A stretch of DNA of 64,000 nucleotides from Ichthyophis bannanicus (GCA_033557465.1 CM066031.1:1673198800-1673262799), one strand, 5' to 3'. Counted from the first letter of the stretch, positions 10,260 through 21,159 are shown. Notes: generated from the sequence alone by a model not told the origin. Numbers and translations are program-made.

Positions 10260-10737
10260 AGCCTCATGGAGAAATTTGCACAAAATCAACACGCAACTAA
10301 AGGAATTGTGACAATCCCAGACAAAGTGCCATCACTGCCTGTGGCTCAGAAAAGTGCATCTAACACCAGCTTAAATATTCCTAAGCGGAAACCCTTGCCA
10401 AGTGAAAAAGTACTGGGACCCAGGCCTGAGAAGCCTCGACGCCCCCTCTAGTGAATCTAGATAGATTCAGGAAGTCACCAGTCAATAAAACAGAGAGGTA
10501 TCCTGCAAATGGAAGTAACTCAGATCAGTCTGTGCAGAAGCCTCTTGTGTCATCCCCATTACGTTCTTGGGCTCAAGTGGTCCCCAGGCCCGTCCTTCCT
10601 CCCGAACTACCTCAGCCTTCAGTCCCTTTACCAAATAAAACAGAAAAGGAGGAGTATGATGACGTGGTGACCGCTGGGACCTACAATAAAGGCACAGCAC
10701 CATCTAGAGTGCAGAAATGTATGAGTCCCAGACGAGG
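10260..10737 (+). pseudogene. Fragment resembling a FYB/ADAP-family adaptor exon
   Basis: Two overlapping frames, 10266-10451 and 10451-10771, join by a one-base shift near 10448. The translation contains KPLPSEKVLGPRPEKPRRP and, across the shift, NLDRFRKS. Proline-rich segments SPLRSWAQVV and VLPPELPQPSVPLP follow, then EEYDDV. FYB1/ADAP and PRAM1 adaptors carry a KPLPxxxxLGPxPxKPxRPPxVDLxKF stretch, proline-rich runs and YDDV tyrosine motifs in this order, so the resemblance is specific. An AG precedes the fragment at 10258-10259, and CGAG/GTAGAG near 10733-10740 resembles a splice donor. That suggests a captured exon rather than a spliced retrocopy. It lies within the Harbinger-type element. 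I infer a decayed transduplicated host exon; a live exon is unlikely because of the frameshift. Confidence 0.45.
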
Positions 10738-10830
10738 TAGAGCACATAGTCTAATAAGATCCTTTTTTTAACCTGTGCTATGGTCATTTCTGTTATGATC
10801 ACTCTGTGTGTTACCAAATTGTTTGGTTAT

Positions 10831-10867
10831 ACTCCTCCTCCACCTCCACCTCCACCTCCACCTCCTC
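10831..10867. repeat. (CCTCCA)n microsatellite
   Basis: Six or so CCTCCA-type units. They produce a run of glutamate and valine codons on the minus strand that is not a real protein. Confidence 0.85.
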
Positions 10868-11861
10868 ACATTCACCAGCAGAGGGCACATGCAGGCTGCA
10901 CCCTGCACCCATACAGATGCTAACTTCAGACAATTTGCTAGCTAGTACATAGGGCATGTTCCTGGAGAAACTGTGTGCCCCCAAAAGTGGGATGTAAGCA
11001 CACGCCCAAGCAAGCATGTCAATAATTGGGCTCCAGAGAAGAAAACCCATAGATATCACTTGAGAGAAACATTGCATAGCACTATGTGGAAACCTAGACA
11101 TGCCATGGTCACTGCTCAGTCAGGGTGAGACTGACCTCCCAGCATGACATGCTGTGGCCACCCTGTCCGTGCAGGTGGTGGTCAGGCACTACAATATCCC
11201 AGCCATTGCCCTATGCCCTGTACAGATGCATCCTGCCCTGACCGCCCTGTCTGGGCCATACCCACAATACCTTGCTCCTCATTATGTACATTGGCAGGCT
11301 AACGCTGGAAACAGTGTAAGCATTGTGGGCTCAGTAAGGTATAGGCAGCCACAAAACACGGGATAGACATCCACACACTTCCTCACCTATTTCAGCTTTG
11401 TGCAAAGATAGAGGTGGTTGCCAGCCCTGGCACCAGTTCTGGGCACAGTGCAGGCATTGCTAAGGTACTCAATACTGTTATGGTCACTCTCCGGGGTGGT
11501 AAATACTGTCAGATAACAAACAGAAAGGAAACATGCTCCATTTATATCAGAAAGGTTGCTATGATGAATCTCTGTTAACAATTTGTGTTTAATGTAGGAT
11601 GTCATCTGACATTCATCATAGCAACCTTTTAATATATATGGAGTGTGTTTCCATGTTTATGACGTCATTACTAAGGTATGCAGGTGGTAGTAGTGGTGGC
11701 TGCTGCTCCGCGCAGGACCCAAAAGCCTGGGTCTCCATGAGGATATGGATAGTGGGGCCTGTGGGTGTGGGTGTTTGTGCCCCTGTTGGCCGCTGCTCTA
11801 GGGTGTGCACATGTTTATGGTGTATGTATTCTGTAGGGTAAAATATAGAGACAAGGTCTAC

Positions 11862-11925
11862 AGAAGCCACAGCTGGGACTTGAACCTGTGACCTTCTGCC
11901 CATGAACATACTGGCTGTGTGTATT
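11862..11925 (-). repeat. tRNA-like SINE head fragment
   Basis: The minus strand carries GGTTCAAGTCCCAGCTGTGG, a B-box match followed by GTGGCTTC. There is no cloverleaf of mature tRNA length and no A-box at the right spacing, so this is a SINE remnant rather than a tRNA gene. Confidence 0.4.
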
Positions 11926-13132
11926 GCACCAAAATGTTGCAACAGAGGCAGTTGCCACAGAGGCAGTTCATTGTTGCCACAGAGGCAGTTCATTTCCTGG
12001 GGATACCATGACTGTTCTTCAGACAGACATTGTCTGTTGCACTGCACGCCACCCACCTAAACAGGGCTTGGCCGTGGTCTTGGTCTGGTGTGGGCAGCTA
12101 CCACTGCCCCTCCACCACCAGCACCCCTCCCCCACCATGCTGACATGCCCTTATGCCGGTGGTGCTGGAGGTACGCAGTCCCAGGCCATCCAGTGTGCCT
12201 GTAGGTGGCTGCCTATGTTGTGGGATCTGGGATAGGGGTGCCTACATAGACATCCGCGCTTCCCCCCCTGGCAACCACCTGTCAATGTTATGTGCCCTTT
12301 GGGGTACCTGCTGGGTACTGTCCTCTGGGACACTGTGGGACACACACTCGTGGGCATGTTTGACCTAGGTCAGTTGCTGGCTTGCTGATTTGCAGTTTCT
12401 GTGTTCCTATGTGCTACCTAGGCATCTGCCTAGTCCACCCTGTGCCCCATCTGCCCCACTGCATGTCCTACCTGCAGCCCCCTGTACCCCATTTGCAGCC
12501 TCTCCATAGTGCCCTTTCATATTTGGGCACTATGCTGTTGCTGCACATGTAGCACTACTATCACTTTTCTTGGTCTCCCTGCCTTTGCTGTTCATTGCTG
12601 ACTGAAATGGTTTCCTTTTCCTGCAATTGTGCCTCTAAAACGCCAGGTTTTCAAGCACGGTAATATTCTGGTCTTAAAATCCCGGCATTAGTGTACCTGG
12701 AGCCTCTCCCCGCCCACTGACCCCTTTTCTCCGCCCTCTGGAGACACTCCACCCTCTGTGTGCCTTAACGCTGCCGGAGACGTTATCGCGCGAAACGTAA
12801 CATTATCGCGTATTGCGTGATAACGTTACATATCACGGGATAACATCGCCGCTGCGCCGTTAGCACCATTTAGTAAACATACCCCTAAGGCTCCTTTTCT
12901 TGAGTTCCAATACTTTTATTTAAATTTTCAAGAAAGCAGGAACAACTCCCTGAAAACCCATATGCTGCATTCAAAAAACAGTATAGAACTCACCATAAAC
13001 AGGTTTACACATAAGAATCTAGTGCACGCCATTTCAATCTATGAATACCACAAACACTTTGGGATATGTTTACCAAACCTCCTTCACTGTTAACATGGCA
13101 GACAGCATTTGCCAAATGTGTTAACTCAGGGT

Positions 13133-14605
13133 AAATATTTTTTCACTCAACGCTTAATCAAACTCTGGAATTATCGATACATCGGGAAGATGTATTACAA
13201 CTATTTGATAAACTGAAGAGTAGCAAGTCATTTGGACTGGACGATATACAGCCAAGGGTGTTGAAAGAACTAAAATATGAGATTGCAGACCTGCTATTAG
13301 TAATCTGTAAACTATCATTAAAATCATCTGTAATACCTGAAGATTGGAGGATGGCAAACGTAACGCCAATTTTTAAAAAGGGTTCCAGGGGTGATCCTGG
13401 AAACTACAGACTGGTGAGCTTGACGTTAGTACCAGGAAAAATGGTAGAAACTATCATAAATAACAAAATTGCTGAACATGTAGATAGTCATGGCCTAATG
13501 GGAGACAGCCAACATGGCTTTAGACAAGGAAGATCTTGTCTTACTAACCCTGTTATGTTTTTTGAAGGTGCGAATAAACAGGTAGACAAAGGTGAGTTGG
13601 TTGATATAGTGTATTTGGACTTGTGAGTGAGGTTATCAAATTTGCAGATGACACAAAACTATTTAAAGTTGTTAAAACCCATGAGGATTGTGGAAAATTG
13701 CAAGAGGATCTTGATAAATTGGAAGACTGGGCATCAAAATGGCAGATGAAATTTAATGTGGACAAGTGCAAAGTTATGCACCTAGGGAAGAACAACCCAA
13801 ACTATGGTTACACAATGCAAGGTTCCACATTAGGAACCACCACCCAGGAAAAGGATTTAAGCGTCATTGTGGATAACATGTTAAAACCCTCCACCCAATG
13901 TGCAGCGGCGGCCAAGAGAGCAAATAGAATGCTAGGTATCATAAGGAAAGGAATGGAAAATAAAACAAAGGATATTATAATGCCTCTATATTGTTCCATG
14001 GTGAGACTGCACCTTGAATATTATGTGCAATTCTGGTCGCCGTATCTTAAAAAGGATATAGTGTTATTAGAAAAGGTTCAGAGAAGAGCCACCAAAATGG
14101 TAAAGGGGATGGAAGGACACCCCTAAGGCTCTTTAACCTGGAAAAGAGACAGCTGAGGGGAGATATGATAGAAGTCTATAAATTAATGAACGGAGTGGAA
14201 CAGGTAAACATAGATCGATTGTTTACGTTATCAGAATATAGAAAGACTAGGGGACATGCAATGAAGCTACAGGGTAAACTATTTAAGACTAATAAGAGAA
14301 AATATTTTTCCACTCAACGTGTAATCAAACTCTGGAATTTGTTACCGGAGGATGTAATAAAGGCTGTTAGTGTAGCTGGGTTTAAAAAAGGTTTGGACAA
14401 GTTCCTGGAGGAAATATCCATAAACCATTATTAAAAAGGGACCCAGGATATCAATGTTTAGCCCAATACAAACATTGTGGAACCTGTGTCTTTTGGGGAA
14501 ACTGCTAGGTACGTATGACCTATATTGGCCACTGTTGGAAACAGGATACTGGTCTTGATGGAACTTGGTCTGACCCAGTATGGCATATCTCATGTTCTTA
14601 TGAAT
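13133..14605 (+). pseudogene. CR1 LINE ORF2 3' portion with internal RT deletion
   Basis: The frame at 13178-13626 gives KLKSSKSFGLDDIQPRVLKE, EDWRMANVTPIFKKGSRGD, GNYRLVSLT and QHGFRQGRSCLTN, ending in VYLDL. These are CR1 RT fingers up to motif A. The next frame (13623-14126) begins KFADDTKLFKVV (RT motif C with both catalytic aspartates) and runs through MHLGKNNPNYGY and RKGMENKTKDIIMPLY. About 100 residues between motif A and FADD are missing, so RT would be inactive. The last frame (14165-14434) ends with VAGFKKGLDKFLEE, and the 3' tail ends in TATGTTCTTATG. Confidence 0.85.
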
Positions 14606-14870
14606 TCATTACCAGAGGATGGAGTAAAAGCTATTAGTGTATATCTAGCTGGGTTTAAAAGAGGTTTGCACAAGTCCATAAAATATTATTAAAGTAGACT
14701 GGGGAAATCCACTTTTTACCCCTGGAATAAGCAGCATGGATTCTGCTTACCTTTTGGGAACCTGACAGATACTTGTGACCTGGATTGGCCACTGTTGGAA
14801 ACAAGATACTGGACTTGATGGACCCTTGGTCTGACCCAGTAGGGCAAATCTTATATTCTTCTCTTCTAAC
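14606..14870 (+). repeat. Second CR1 3' end in tandem
   Basis: The end of CR1 is repeated from LPEDGVKAISV-like coding text (14612-14660), through CCACTGTTGGAAACAAGATA, to CTTATATTCTT. It directly follows the first tail, so two independent 5'-truncated insertions are stacked. Confidence 0.7.
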
Positions 14871-15450
14871 CCCCTCCCCTATGACATTCTGACCCTACCA
14901 TTCCCTCCAATATCCTGACCCTCCTAACACAAGTCATATCCCCCGACATCCCAACCCCCTCTGGTACAAACCATATCCCACATATCTCAACAACTATCTC
15001 CCACCTCTCAAAGACACTTGCTCTTACTGGGGTTTCTTTGCTGTCTATTGGCAGGGTAGGAGTGATCGCTCCTCCCTCATCGGGATCCTGGTTCAAAATG
15101 GCACCTCTGATCCCTAGTGGTAGACATGCAGTACTATGCTAGGGGTCAAGCTACTAAATAAGTGGTGCATGCAGCTAGGGGGAAGGACGTGGTTGTCAGA
15201 ACATCAGGAGAGTATGACTTGTGGTGGGGGGTTGGGATATTGGTGGATATGGCTTGGAATGGGAGGATTGGAATGTCAGGGAAGTATGACTTGTGCCAGG
15301 GAGGAGATTCAGGGTGCTGTTGGAGGGAATTCTGTAGGCATTTGCACCTGCCCCTTGCCTGAGATCTCACATCTAACCTGGGAGATGGCACTTGTATGTC
15401 TCTTGGGGCAGCTGCAAAAGCCAACATGCATTTTTTTAAAATATAGACAT
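14871..15450. repeat. Foldback-like block with short tandem arms
   Basis: The left side repeats CATATCCC/ACATCCCAACCCCC-type units (14930-15010). The right side carries their complements, such as GGGTTGGGATATTGGTGGATA and GGAATGTCAGGGAAGTATGA (15225-15300). The design resembles the elements at 17907-19490 and 19984-21159, but the ends are not clear. Confidence 0.35.
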
Positions 15451-15534
15451 AGCTTCCCATTGTAAAATGGGAAGTATAGGTCTACTTCGGAGATACCCAG
15501 GCAGTGCTCCCATCATGCCTGCTTAAAATCAATG

Positions 15535-15718
15535 GAGTGGAAGAGATTCCTGCTAGACTCCTTGTGGCTTGGGCAAGTCACTTAGCCCTCCATTGCTTCA
15601 GAAAAATCCAAGTTATCAATGTCCTTGTTTAATGTACATTATCAAGTTTAATTTGCAATGTAAACAGCTTTAACTGAAATGATAATATGGCATAAAACCT
15701 GTTCGATAAAAATAAAAA
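15535..15718 (+). mobile_element. SINE 3' portion
   Basis: GGCAAGTCACTTAGCCCTCC, TTGCTTCAGAAAAATCCAAG and an A-rich end (GATAAAAATAAAAAAG) match, in the opposite sense, the SINE at 18785-19078. The tRNA-like head is missing. Confidence 0.55.
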
Positions 15719-15724
15719 AGCACT

Positions 15725-16240
15725 TATCCAGTTAGTGGGAGCTATTAAGCGGATAAGGGTCAGCTAATGCAATATTCAGCGGCGTTATCCAGATGGCATA
15801 AGAACATAAGATATGCCATACTGGGTCAGACCAAGGTCCATCGAGCCCAGTATCCTGTTTCCAACAGTGGCCAATCCAGGTCACAAGTATAGCAGCTTCC
15901 CCGGAAGGCACTGCTGAATATTTCCTCTAACTGCCTTGGCACTCTCCAGATAGTGCTGGGGTAGTCCATGGTGGAGCTGGGGTAGAGTTCAAGGTCATTC
16001 AGTTAGTGGCAATACTGAGAACACAAACAGGATAACAAACCACATATGTACTGTAAAGTTCAGCCATGAAAAAAGCAGTCCTAGCTTTATGCGGTTTTGC
16101 TATCTGGATAATGCTGGCAGTCAGTACTGAAATCGGATATTTAGCACTGGCCACTGTTCAGATTGCTGTGCTGAATATTCAGTTTCATTTTTAAATGCCC
16201 TGGCAGGTGCATAAAACACCACTGACCATGTAGTTTAAAT
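15725..16240. mobile_element. MITE of the ATTCAG/TTATCC type, split by a CR1 tail
   Basis: Words such as ATTCAGCGGCGTTATCC (15772-15788) and GAATATTCAG (16173-16182), and repeated GGATAA/TTATCC elements, suggest an old palindromic MITE. A minus-strand CR1 tail is inserted at about 15797-15890: CATAAGATATGCCATACTGG through GGCCAATCCAGGTCACAAGT. Ends and family are uncertain. Confidence 0.4.
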
Positions 16241-16279
16241 ATCAGCCTGTATGTGTCTTATGGATAAGGGGTATACAAG

Positions 16280-16445
16280 CAGGGCCAGTGTTAGACATGT
16301 AGGCACCAAGGGCAGAAACTGGTGAGGGGGCCCCAGAGGCTGCTGGCAGACTATGCCTCCTTCAGCTTTAGGCAGACTTGGGGCCACCTGTGACATGGGG
16401 GCACAGGGTACCTGCCCTGTTTGCCACCCCCTAACAGTGGCCCTG
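16280..16445. mobile_element. hAT-type MITE, 166 bp
   Basis: The inverted ends are CAGGGCCAGTGTTAG (16280-16294) and CTAACAGTGGCCCTG (16431-16445). The 8-bp flanks TATACAAG (left) and TATACAAA (right) differ by one base. CAGGG ends with an 8-bp duplication fit the hAT superfamily. It is non-coding. Confidence 0.7.
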
Positions 16446-16489
16446 TATACAAATACAGATAGTGACTTTTTAAAATTTCTATTTGTACA

Positions 16490-17175
16490 TACAGGGTCCG
16501 ATTCCGTCCCGGACGCCGAGCCTCTTTGTATGTTCGGTCTGAAATGGACGTACAGAGGGGATCGCGATTCTGATCCCGCGGGGCACGTCTAGCCCCGCGG
16601 AATCAGAATCGCGAACAGTCCTGCATGTGCAGACTGGGACTGTGATTCAGCCCAGCCTGCATGTGCAGGACTGTTCCCGGCTAACTCAGTCAACGTTCCT
16701 CAATGGAGCCGTGGCGCTATGGTGTCATGTTGCCATAGCACCGCAGCTCCATTGAAGAGCCGCGATGCTGGCCGCTGCAAAATAAAGTGAATTCCCCATA
16801 TCCTGACCCCCGATCTGGATTGCTAAGGCCAGGTTCGGGCTGTGGGGAATGCCTTCTGGCCCCCACTGCCCCATCTGTGCCCCGCATTTACAAAATGACA
16901 TGTCCAGGGAAGTTATTCCACCTCGAAGGTGGAGTAACTTCCCCGCACATGTTACCGACCCTGGACTTACAGGGCCGACATTAAAATCGTCCCTGTACAT
17001 CCAGAGCTGGCGACTGCCCAGATTCTGCCCAGACTCTGCCCCTTCCCCCCCCCCCCCCGTCTAACTTCCCCGCACAACCAGCGGGGAAGTTAGTCGAGGC
17101 TGGATGAAGGCACGAATAGTGAGGATGGATGTCCAATTGGTCCGTCCATCACCACTATTCGTGGCACAGAATAAC
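16490..17175 (+). mobile_element. Palindrome-chain element, copy C
   Basis: This is the clearest copy. In order it shows GCGATTCTGATCCCGCGG/CCGCGGAATCAGAATCGCG (16562-16612) and ACAGTCCTGCATGTGCAG/CTGCATGTGCAGGACTGT (16616-16676). Next come CTCAATGGAGC/GCTCCATTGAAGAG (16699-16758), a CCCCATA...TGTGGGGAA pair (16793-16850) and GGAAGTTATTCCACC/GGTGGAGTAACTTCC (16910-16942). GTCTAACTTCCCCGC/GCGGGGAAGTTAG follows (17060-17094), then GATGGATG...CATCACC ending GTGGCACAGAAT. A 14-C run lies at 17047-17060. Confidence 0.6.
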
Positions 17176-17700
17176 CCCCATACTGTATGCAATCCAGGCA
17201 TGTAAGTTATGTCATTTACACATCTCGATGGTTCTAAACTAAGAACCCAAATGTATCAGGAAAACCTTAAATTACAGTAGCTCCCCTCAGTTTCACTATG
17301 AACTGTCTTCATTGCTGTAAAAGAGGGCCGGCAATATACGGTCAGTCCAATAAGGCGGCAGGGGGGCTGTGATGGCAGGAGGGCTCTGTCACGCCATCAT
17401 CTGTCATTTAAAGTAAAGTAGTTAGGCAGTTATTTTCAACCTAAACACACCTTACCCAACATGTTGCCTTCCATCCCATGAGGAGCTGATAATAATCACT
17501 GCCACATCCAACGCACAGACAGCCACATCACTGTTACACCACACAAACATACTAACACTTTAATATTTGAAGTTATAACTGTTCTCTGTATTTCTGTCTA
17601 AAGATGCTGTGTGGTATAGGAACTCTGGTGCTGGTCTTGAGAGTTGAGAACATGAGACCAGCACAAGATGCAATGGGGGAGGGGTGGCACAAGGAGATTA
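17176..17700. other. Stretch with no assignable feature
   Basis: No long frame, recognisable repeat end or splice-supported exon was found. An AT/CA-rich tract lies at 17500-17600. Confidence 0.35.
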
Positions 17701-17714
17701 GGGGTTCCTAAGAT

Positions 17715-17850
17715 TTTATTTATTTAGCTGGATTTCTATACTGCCTTTCGCCGGGTCAAAGCAGCTTACATCGAATATCAGTGTTGCATTGAACAGTGAA
17801 CAGTAAAACTATATACTGCATGCATTACTTAGCAGGTTTAATCTATGTAC
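17715..17850 (-). repeat. L2-type 3' tail fragment
   Basis: TTTATTTATTTAGCTGGATT then TATACTGCCTTTCGCCGGGT and AAAGCAGCTTACAT match the reverse of an L2/SINE tail. That tail runs GTAAGCTGCTTTG...AAGGCAGTATAGAAATCC...AAATAAATAAA. Only the terminal part is present. Confidence 0.55.
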
Positions 17851-17906
17851 ATATTTACAGAGGGGTGTGTGGGATTTTGGCCTAGCCTCTAAATCCATAC
17901 AAAGGT

Positions 17907-19490
17907 GCGGATGCAGAAAGTCCAACACTCCTTTTCATGAAGGTCACACAACTTATAAGTACAAGTTCTGATAGGCCAAATGCAGAAAAGAGACTGACAC
18001 GCATAAACAGCAAAGGAAAAACAAGCCCCCAATGCCATAAAAATACTGTTGAGGGTCATTGCCCCCCACAGAAAGCAAATCCCTGAAGGCTCAGTGGCCC
18101 CGATCTCCCCACCTGCCAACTAAAAATAACTCTTGTGGCCCAGTGGCCCCCTATCCCTCATCCACCCAATTAAAAACAACCATAGTGGCCCAGTGGCTCC
18201 GATTCCCCCACCTGCCCAATTTAAAAAAAATCCTGGTGGCTCAGCGGCCCCAATCCCCCTACCTGTCCAATTAAAAAAAAAAGCCTGGGTGGCCAGTGGC
18301 CACGATACCCCTACCCTCCCCCTCCCAGTACCTTTACAAAGGAGTGGGAGCGTTGCCCAAATACTCCTACTCCTGGCGCCACCAACTTGAAAAACGGTGG
18401 TACCAGGCCCCATTTGGTGATGCACCAGGTGGGGTCAGACTGCCATACAAGGTAGAAAATGCCTTATATGGCAGTCTGACCTCACCCGGTGCATCCCAGG
18501 ATGCACTGTGCAGGCCAGCTGCCGCCGTCTTTGAAGTTGGCACAGGAGTGGGAGCATATGGTCACGCTCCCACTCCTTTGTAAAGGTACCGGGATGGGGG
18601 TGGGGGGTTTGGGACCACTGGGCCACCAGGATTTTTTTAAAATTGGGTGGGTGGGGACCAGGGCTGCTGGGCCACTAGAGTTTTTTTTAATTGGGTAGGT
18701 AGGGGAATCAGGACCACTGGTCCACCAGGGTTATTTCTAGTTGGGTGGATGGGTGGGGGGATCAGTGCCACTGGGCCACCAAGGATTTATTTAACTGTTT
18801 TTTTTATACTGCTTTATCATTTTTGTCTAAGCAGTTTACATTGTAACTTAAACTTGGTAATGTACATTAGTCAGAGACACTGATGTACATTGCCAAGTTT
18901 AAGTTACAATGTAAACTGCTCATTGATAACTGCTCAAGTTCATTGATGACTTGGATTTTTCTGAGGCAGTGGAGGGTTAATTGACTTGGCTGAGGCCACA
19001 AAGAGTGCTAGTGGAAATCAAAGGCTGATCTCTTGGTTCCAAGTCAGTGCTCTAACCATTAGGCTACTCCTCTCCAACAGATTTGCTTTCTGCTGGTGGC
19101 ACCAGCCACCCTGACTGTATTTTGATGGCGTCAGGGGCTTCCCCGATGCCTAAATCTTCTGAGAGGAAGTTTGACACTTCACCCGAGATGATCCAGGCAT
19201 AGGGGAAAGCCCTCGATGCTATCAAAATAGTGTCGGAGTGCATATGCAAATTTCCCACACAATGCCCTTGTTTCTCCGGGGGAGCATTACAAACTTACAA
19301 CGTCTGTGCACATCTTTGGCTTGCTCTCCCAGTTTAATGTTGCCATTTGCGCCACTGTTTAACACATGGCTAATTTGCAAATGTGCCCCTTTTTGCTTGC
19401 TGGCGCTGAAATTGCATGCTATCGGTGCGCTGCAATAGAAACATACAGAGTTGATAGCACGCGACTTCAGAGCTGGCTTTCTGCATCGGC
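17907..19490. mobile_element. Foldback element 1 with tandem-array arms
   Basis: The ends are GCGGATGCAGAAAG (17907-17920) and CTTTCTGCATCGGC (19477-19490). The left arm has four or so units of about 60 bp built on GTGGCCCAGTGGCCCC...CCACCTGCCCAATTAAAA (18060-18300). The right arm has the inverted array, TTTAATTGGG...ACTGGGCCACCAGG (18605-18785). The centre is a hairpin pairing TACCTTTACAAAGGAGTGGG (about 18330) with its complement (18565-18592). A SINE interrupts the right arm. No protein is encoded; the two-strand frames here are side effects of the repeats. Confidence 0.55.
18785..19078 (-). mobile_element. tRNA-derived SINE (second subfamily)
   Basis: The minus strand begins near 19076 with GGAGTAGCCTAATGGTTAG (A-box-like) and reads AGCACTGACTTGGAACCAAG. 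GTCAATTAACCCTCCACTGC and an L2-like end with TAAACTGC follow. It contains an internal inverted duplication, AACTTGGTAATGTACAT/ATGTACATTGCCAAGTT (18850-18900). It is inserted in foldback element 1. Confidence 0.6.
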
Positions 19491-19983
19491 TCCAAAATTT
19501 GTCAAGGCCCGTCATATGGCATAATGGTAAATTTAAATTGTGACTCTATACAATTCCTCACTGCGTGCTTACTAATTTTTGCCACTTACTACCTCTAGCT
19601 AAGCTTCATTTCTCTCTTCTTCAGTGGAAGATCCTTCACGGAGTACTGGGGAGGGGGGAATGAGGTGGGAGTAAGAGACAGCATTCATTTCCTTTTGTGT
19701 GGGAAGAGTTTTAATATTGTTAGGTGGTGTTTATCCATGCTATTACCAGCAAGGTGTTTGACAAGAAGATGGAGAGAGTGTTCAAGAACATATTAGGAAG
19801 ATAGGATACTGTTATACTTGGTTCTCATAAAAATTAGGTATTTCTCAAGCATGTCTTGTAAACCTTGCCACAGTTGCTATTCAGGGTGATATATGTGCCA
19901 AATTAGATATCATTGAACTAATTGCTAAGTGGTTGTAACCTTTTGTAGAACCTCCTTTTTTAAATTAAATGAATAGCTTTTCA
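19491..19983. other. Spacer between the two foldback elements
   Basis: An AT-rich stretch with no open frame of note and no repeat end recognised. Confidence 0.35.
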
Positions 19984-21159
19984 GGCTGATGCAGAAAACT
20001 AGCGCAGCTTTTAAGCATTGAAAATGGTGCATTTAAACACACTTTAAGCACATTTAAGCTAACATCAAATGCAGAAAAGAGACATGCATGTAAATAGTGA
20101 TGGAAAAACTAGTGCCCAATTAACGCCACGAGTATTTAAATATATTTAAATTGTAAGCAAATCATTTGCATGTAATAATCTGGTATGCAAATGATTGCTG
20201 CACCCAATGCAGAGATGGGCATAGAGGATTTTGCAACCAGCTTTAGCGCCAATTTCTCTATGCCTGGTTCTGAGATGGCTTAAATCTCTAGTGCGTGCCC
20301 CCGACAGGATTTTGATGGCATCGGGGACTATCGTGGCATCGGGAAAAGCCCCCAATGCCATCAAAATACTGTCGGGGGCTGGTGCCTCAACCGAAAATCA
20401 AACTCCCTGGTGGTCTAGCGGCCCGATCCCACCACCCTCCATCCCACTTAAAAAAAAATGACCCCAGAAACCCCCATCCCACTTTAAAAAAACCTAACCT
20501 GGTGGTCTAGCTGCCCCAGATATCGCCACCCCCCACCCCACTTAAAAAAATCAAACCTGGTTGTCTTGCAGCCCCAGAACCCCCTCCTGGTATCTTTCAA
20601 AGCAGGAGCGCTGCCTATGCGATTCTGCTCTTGGTCAGCCATCTTGGAAAATGGCAGCGTCTGGCCACGCACGTGCATGCTGGCAGCCTGACCTTGCACG
20701 GCACATCTGATTGTGCACCACGTGGGCTAGGCGCCACTGTTTTTCAAGATGGCGGACCGAGAGCAGGAACACTTAGGCAGTTCTCCTGCTTTGAAAGATA
20801 CCGGGAAGGGGTTCTGGAGCCACTAGACCATCACGTTAGTTTTGTTTTAAGTGGGATGGGGGGTGGGCGTTCTGGGGCCACTGGACCACCAGATTAGCTT
20901 TTTGTAAGTGAGGTGGGAGCTCTGGGGCTGCTAGACCACCAGGTTATTTTTTTTTATATGGGATGGGGGGTGGGAGGTTCTGGGGCTGCTAGATCACCAG
21001 GTTAGTTTTTTGTAAGTGAGGTGGGGGTTCTGGGGCCGCTAGACCACCAGGTTCGTTTTTTAAAGTGGGATGGGGGGTTCTGGGGCTGCTAGATCACCAG
21101 GTTATTTTTTTTTTAAGTGGGGTAGCATGTGACTTCAGCGCCCGCTTTCTGCATCAGCC
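19984..21159. mobile_element. Foldback element 2 with tandem-array arms
   Basis: The ends GGCTGATGCAGAAA (19984-19997) and TTTCTGCATCAGCC (21146-21159) are exact complements. The left arm carries CTGGTGGTCTAGCGGCCC...CCATCCCACTTAAAA units (20395-20570). The right arm carries five or six units of AAGTGGGATGGGGG...TTCTGGGGCTGCTAGACC (20810-21120). The centre pairs TGGTATCTTTCAAAGCAGGA (20589-20608) with TCCTGCTTTGAAAGATACC (20783-20801). Both this and element 1 share the phrase GATGCCATCAAAATACTGTC. They are divergent members of one family. Confidence 0.6.

Larger units (their letters stand above)
9861..12885. mobile_element. PIF/Harbinger-type DNA element, decayed, 3.0 kb
   Basis: Terminal inverted repeats GGGGTATGTTTACTAA (from 9861) and TTAGTAAACATACCCC (to 12885) are flanked by TAA on both sides (9858-9860 and 12886-12888). 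A 3-bp TWA duplication and GGG-starting ends are the Harbinger hallmark. I could not recognise the DDE nuclease or the Myb-like partner protein. The interior instead holds a FYB-like fragment (10260-10737), a hairpin with arms of about 45 bp (11526-11662), a minus-strand tRNA-like piece (11862-11925) and palindromes near the right end. Either this is a non-autonomous element, or the coding part has been replaced. Confidence 0.65.

Noticed and set aside
18060..18790. Regularly spaced repeats that could be read as a CRISPR-like or satellite array
   Set aside because: Units are imperfect, spacers are not unique, and the array is mirrored around a hairpin with defined ends, fitting a foldback element in a vertebrate genome.
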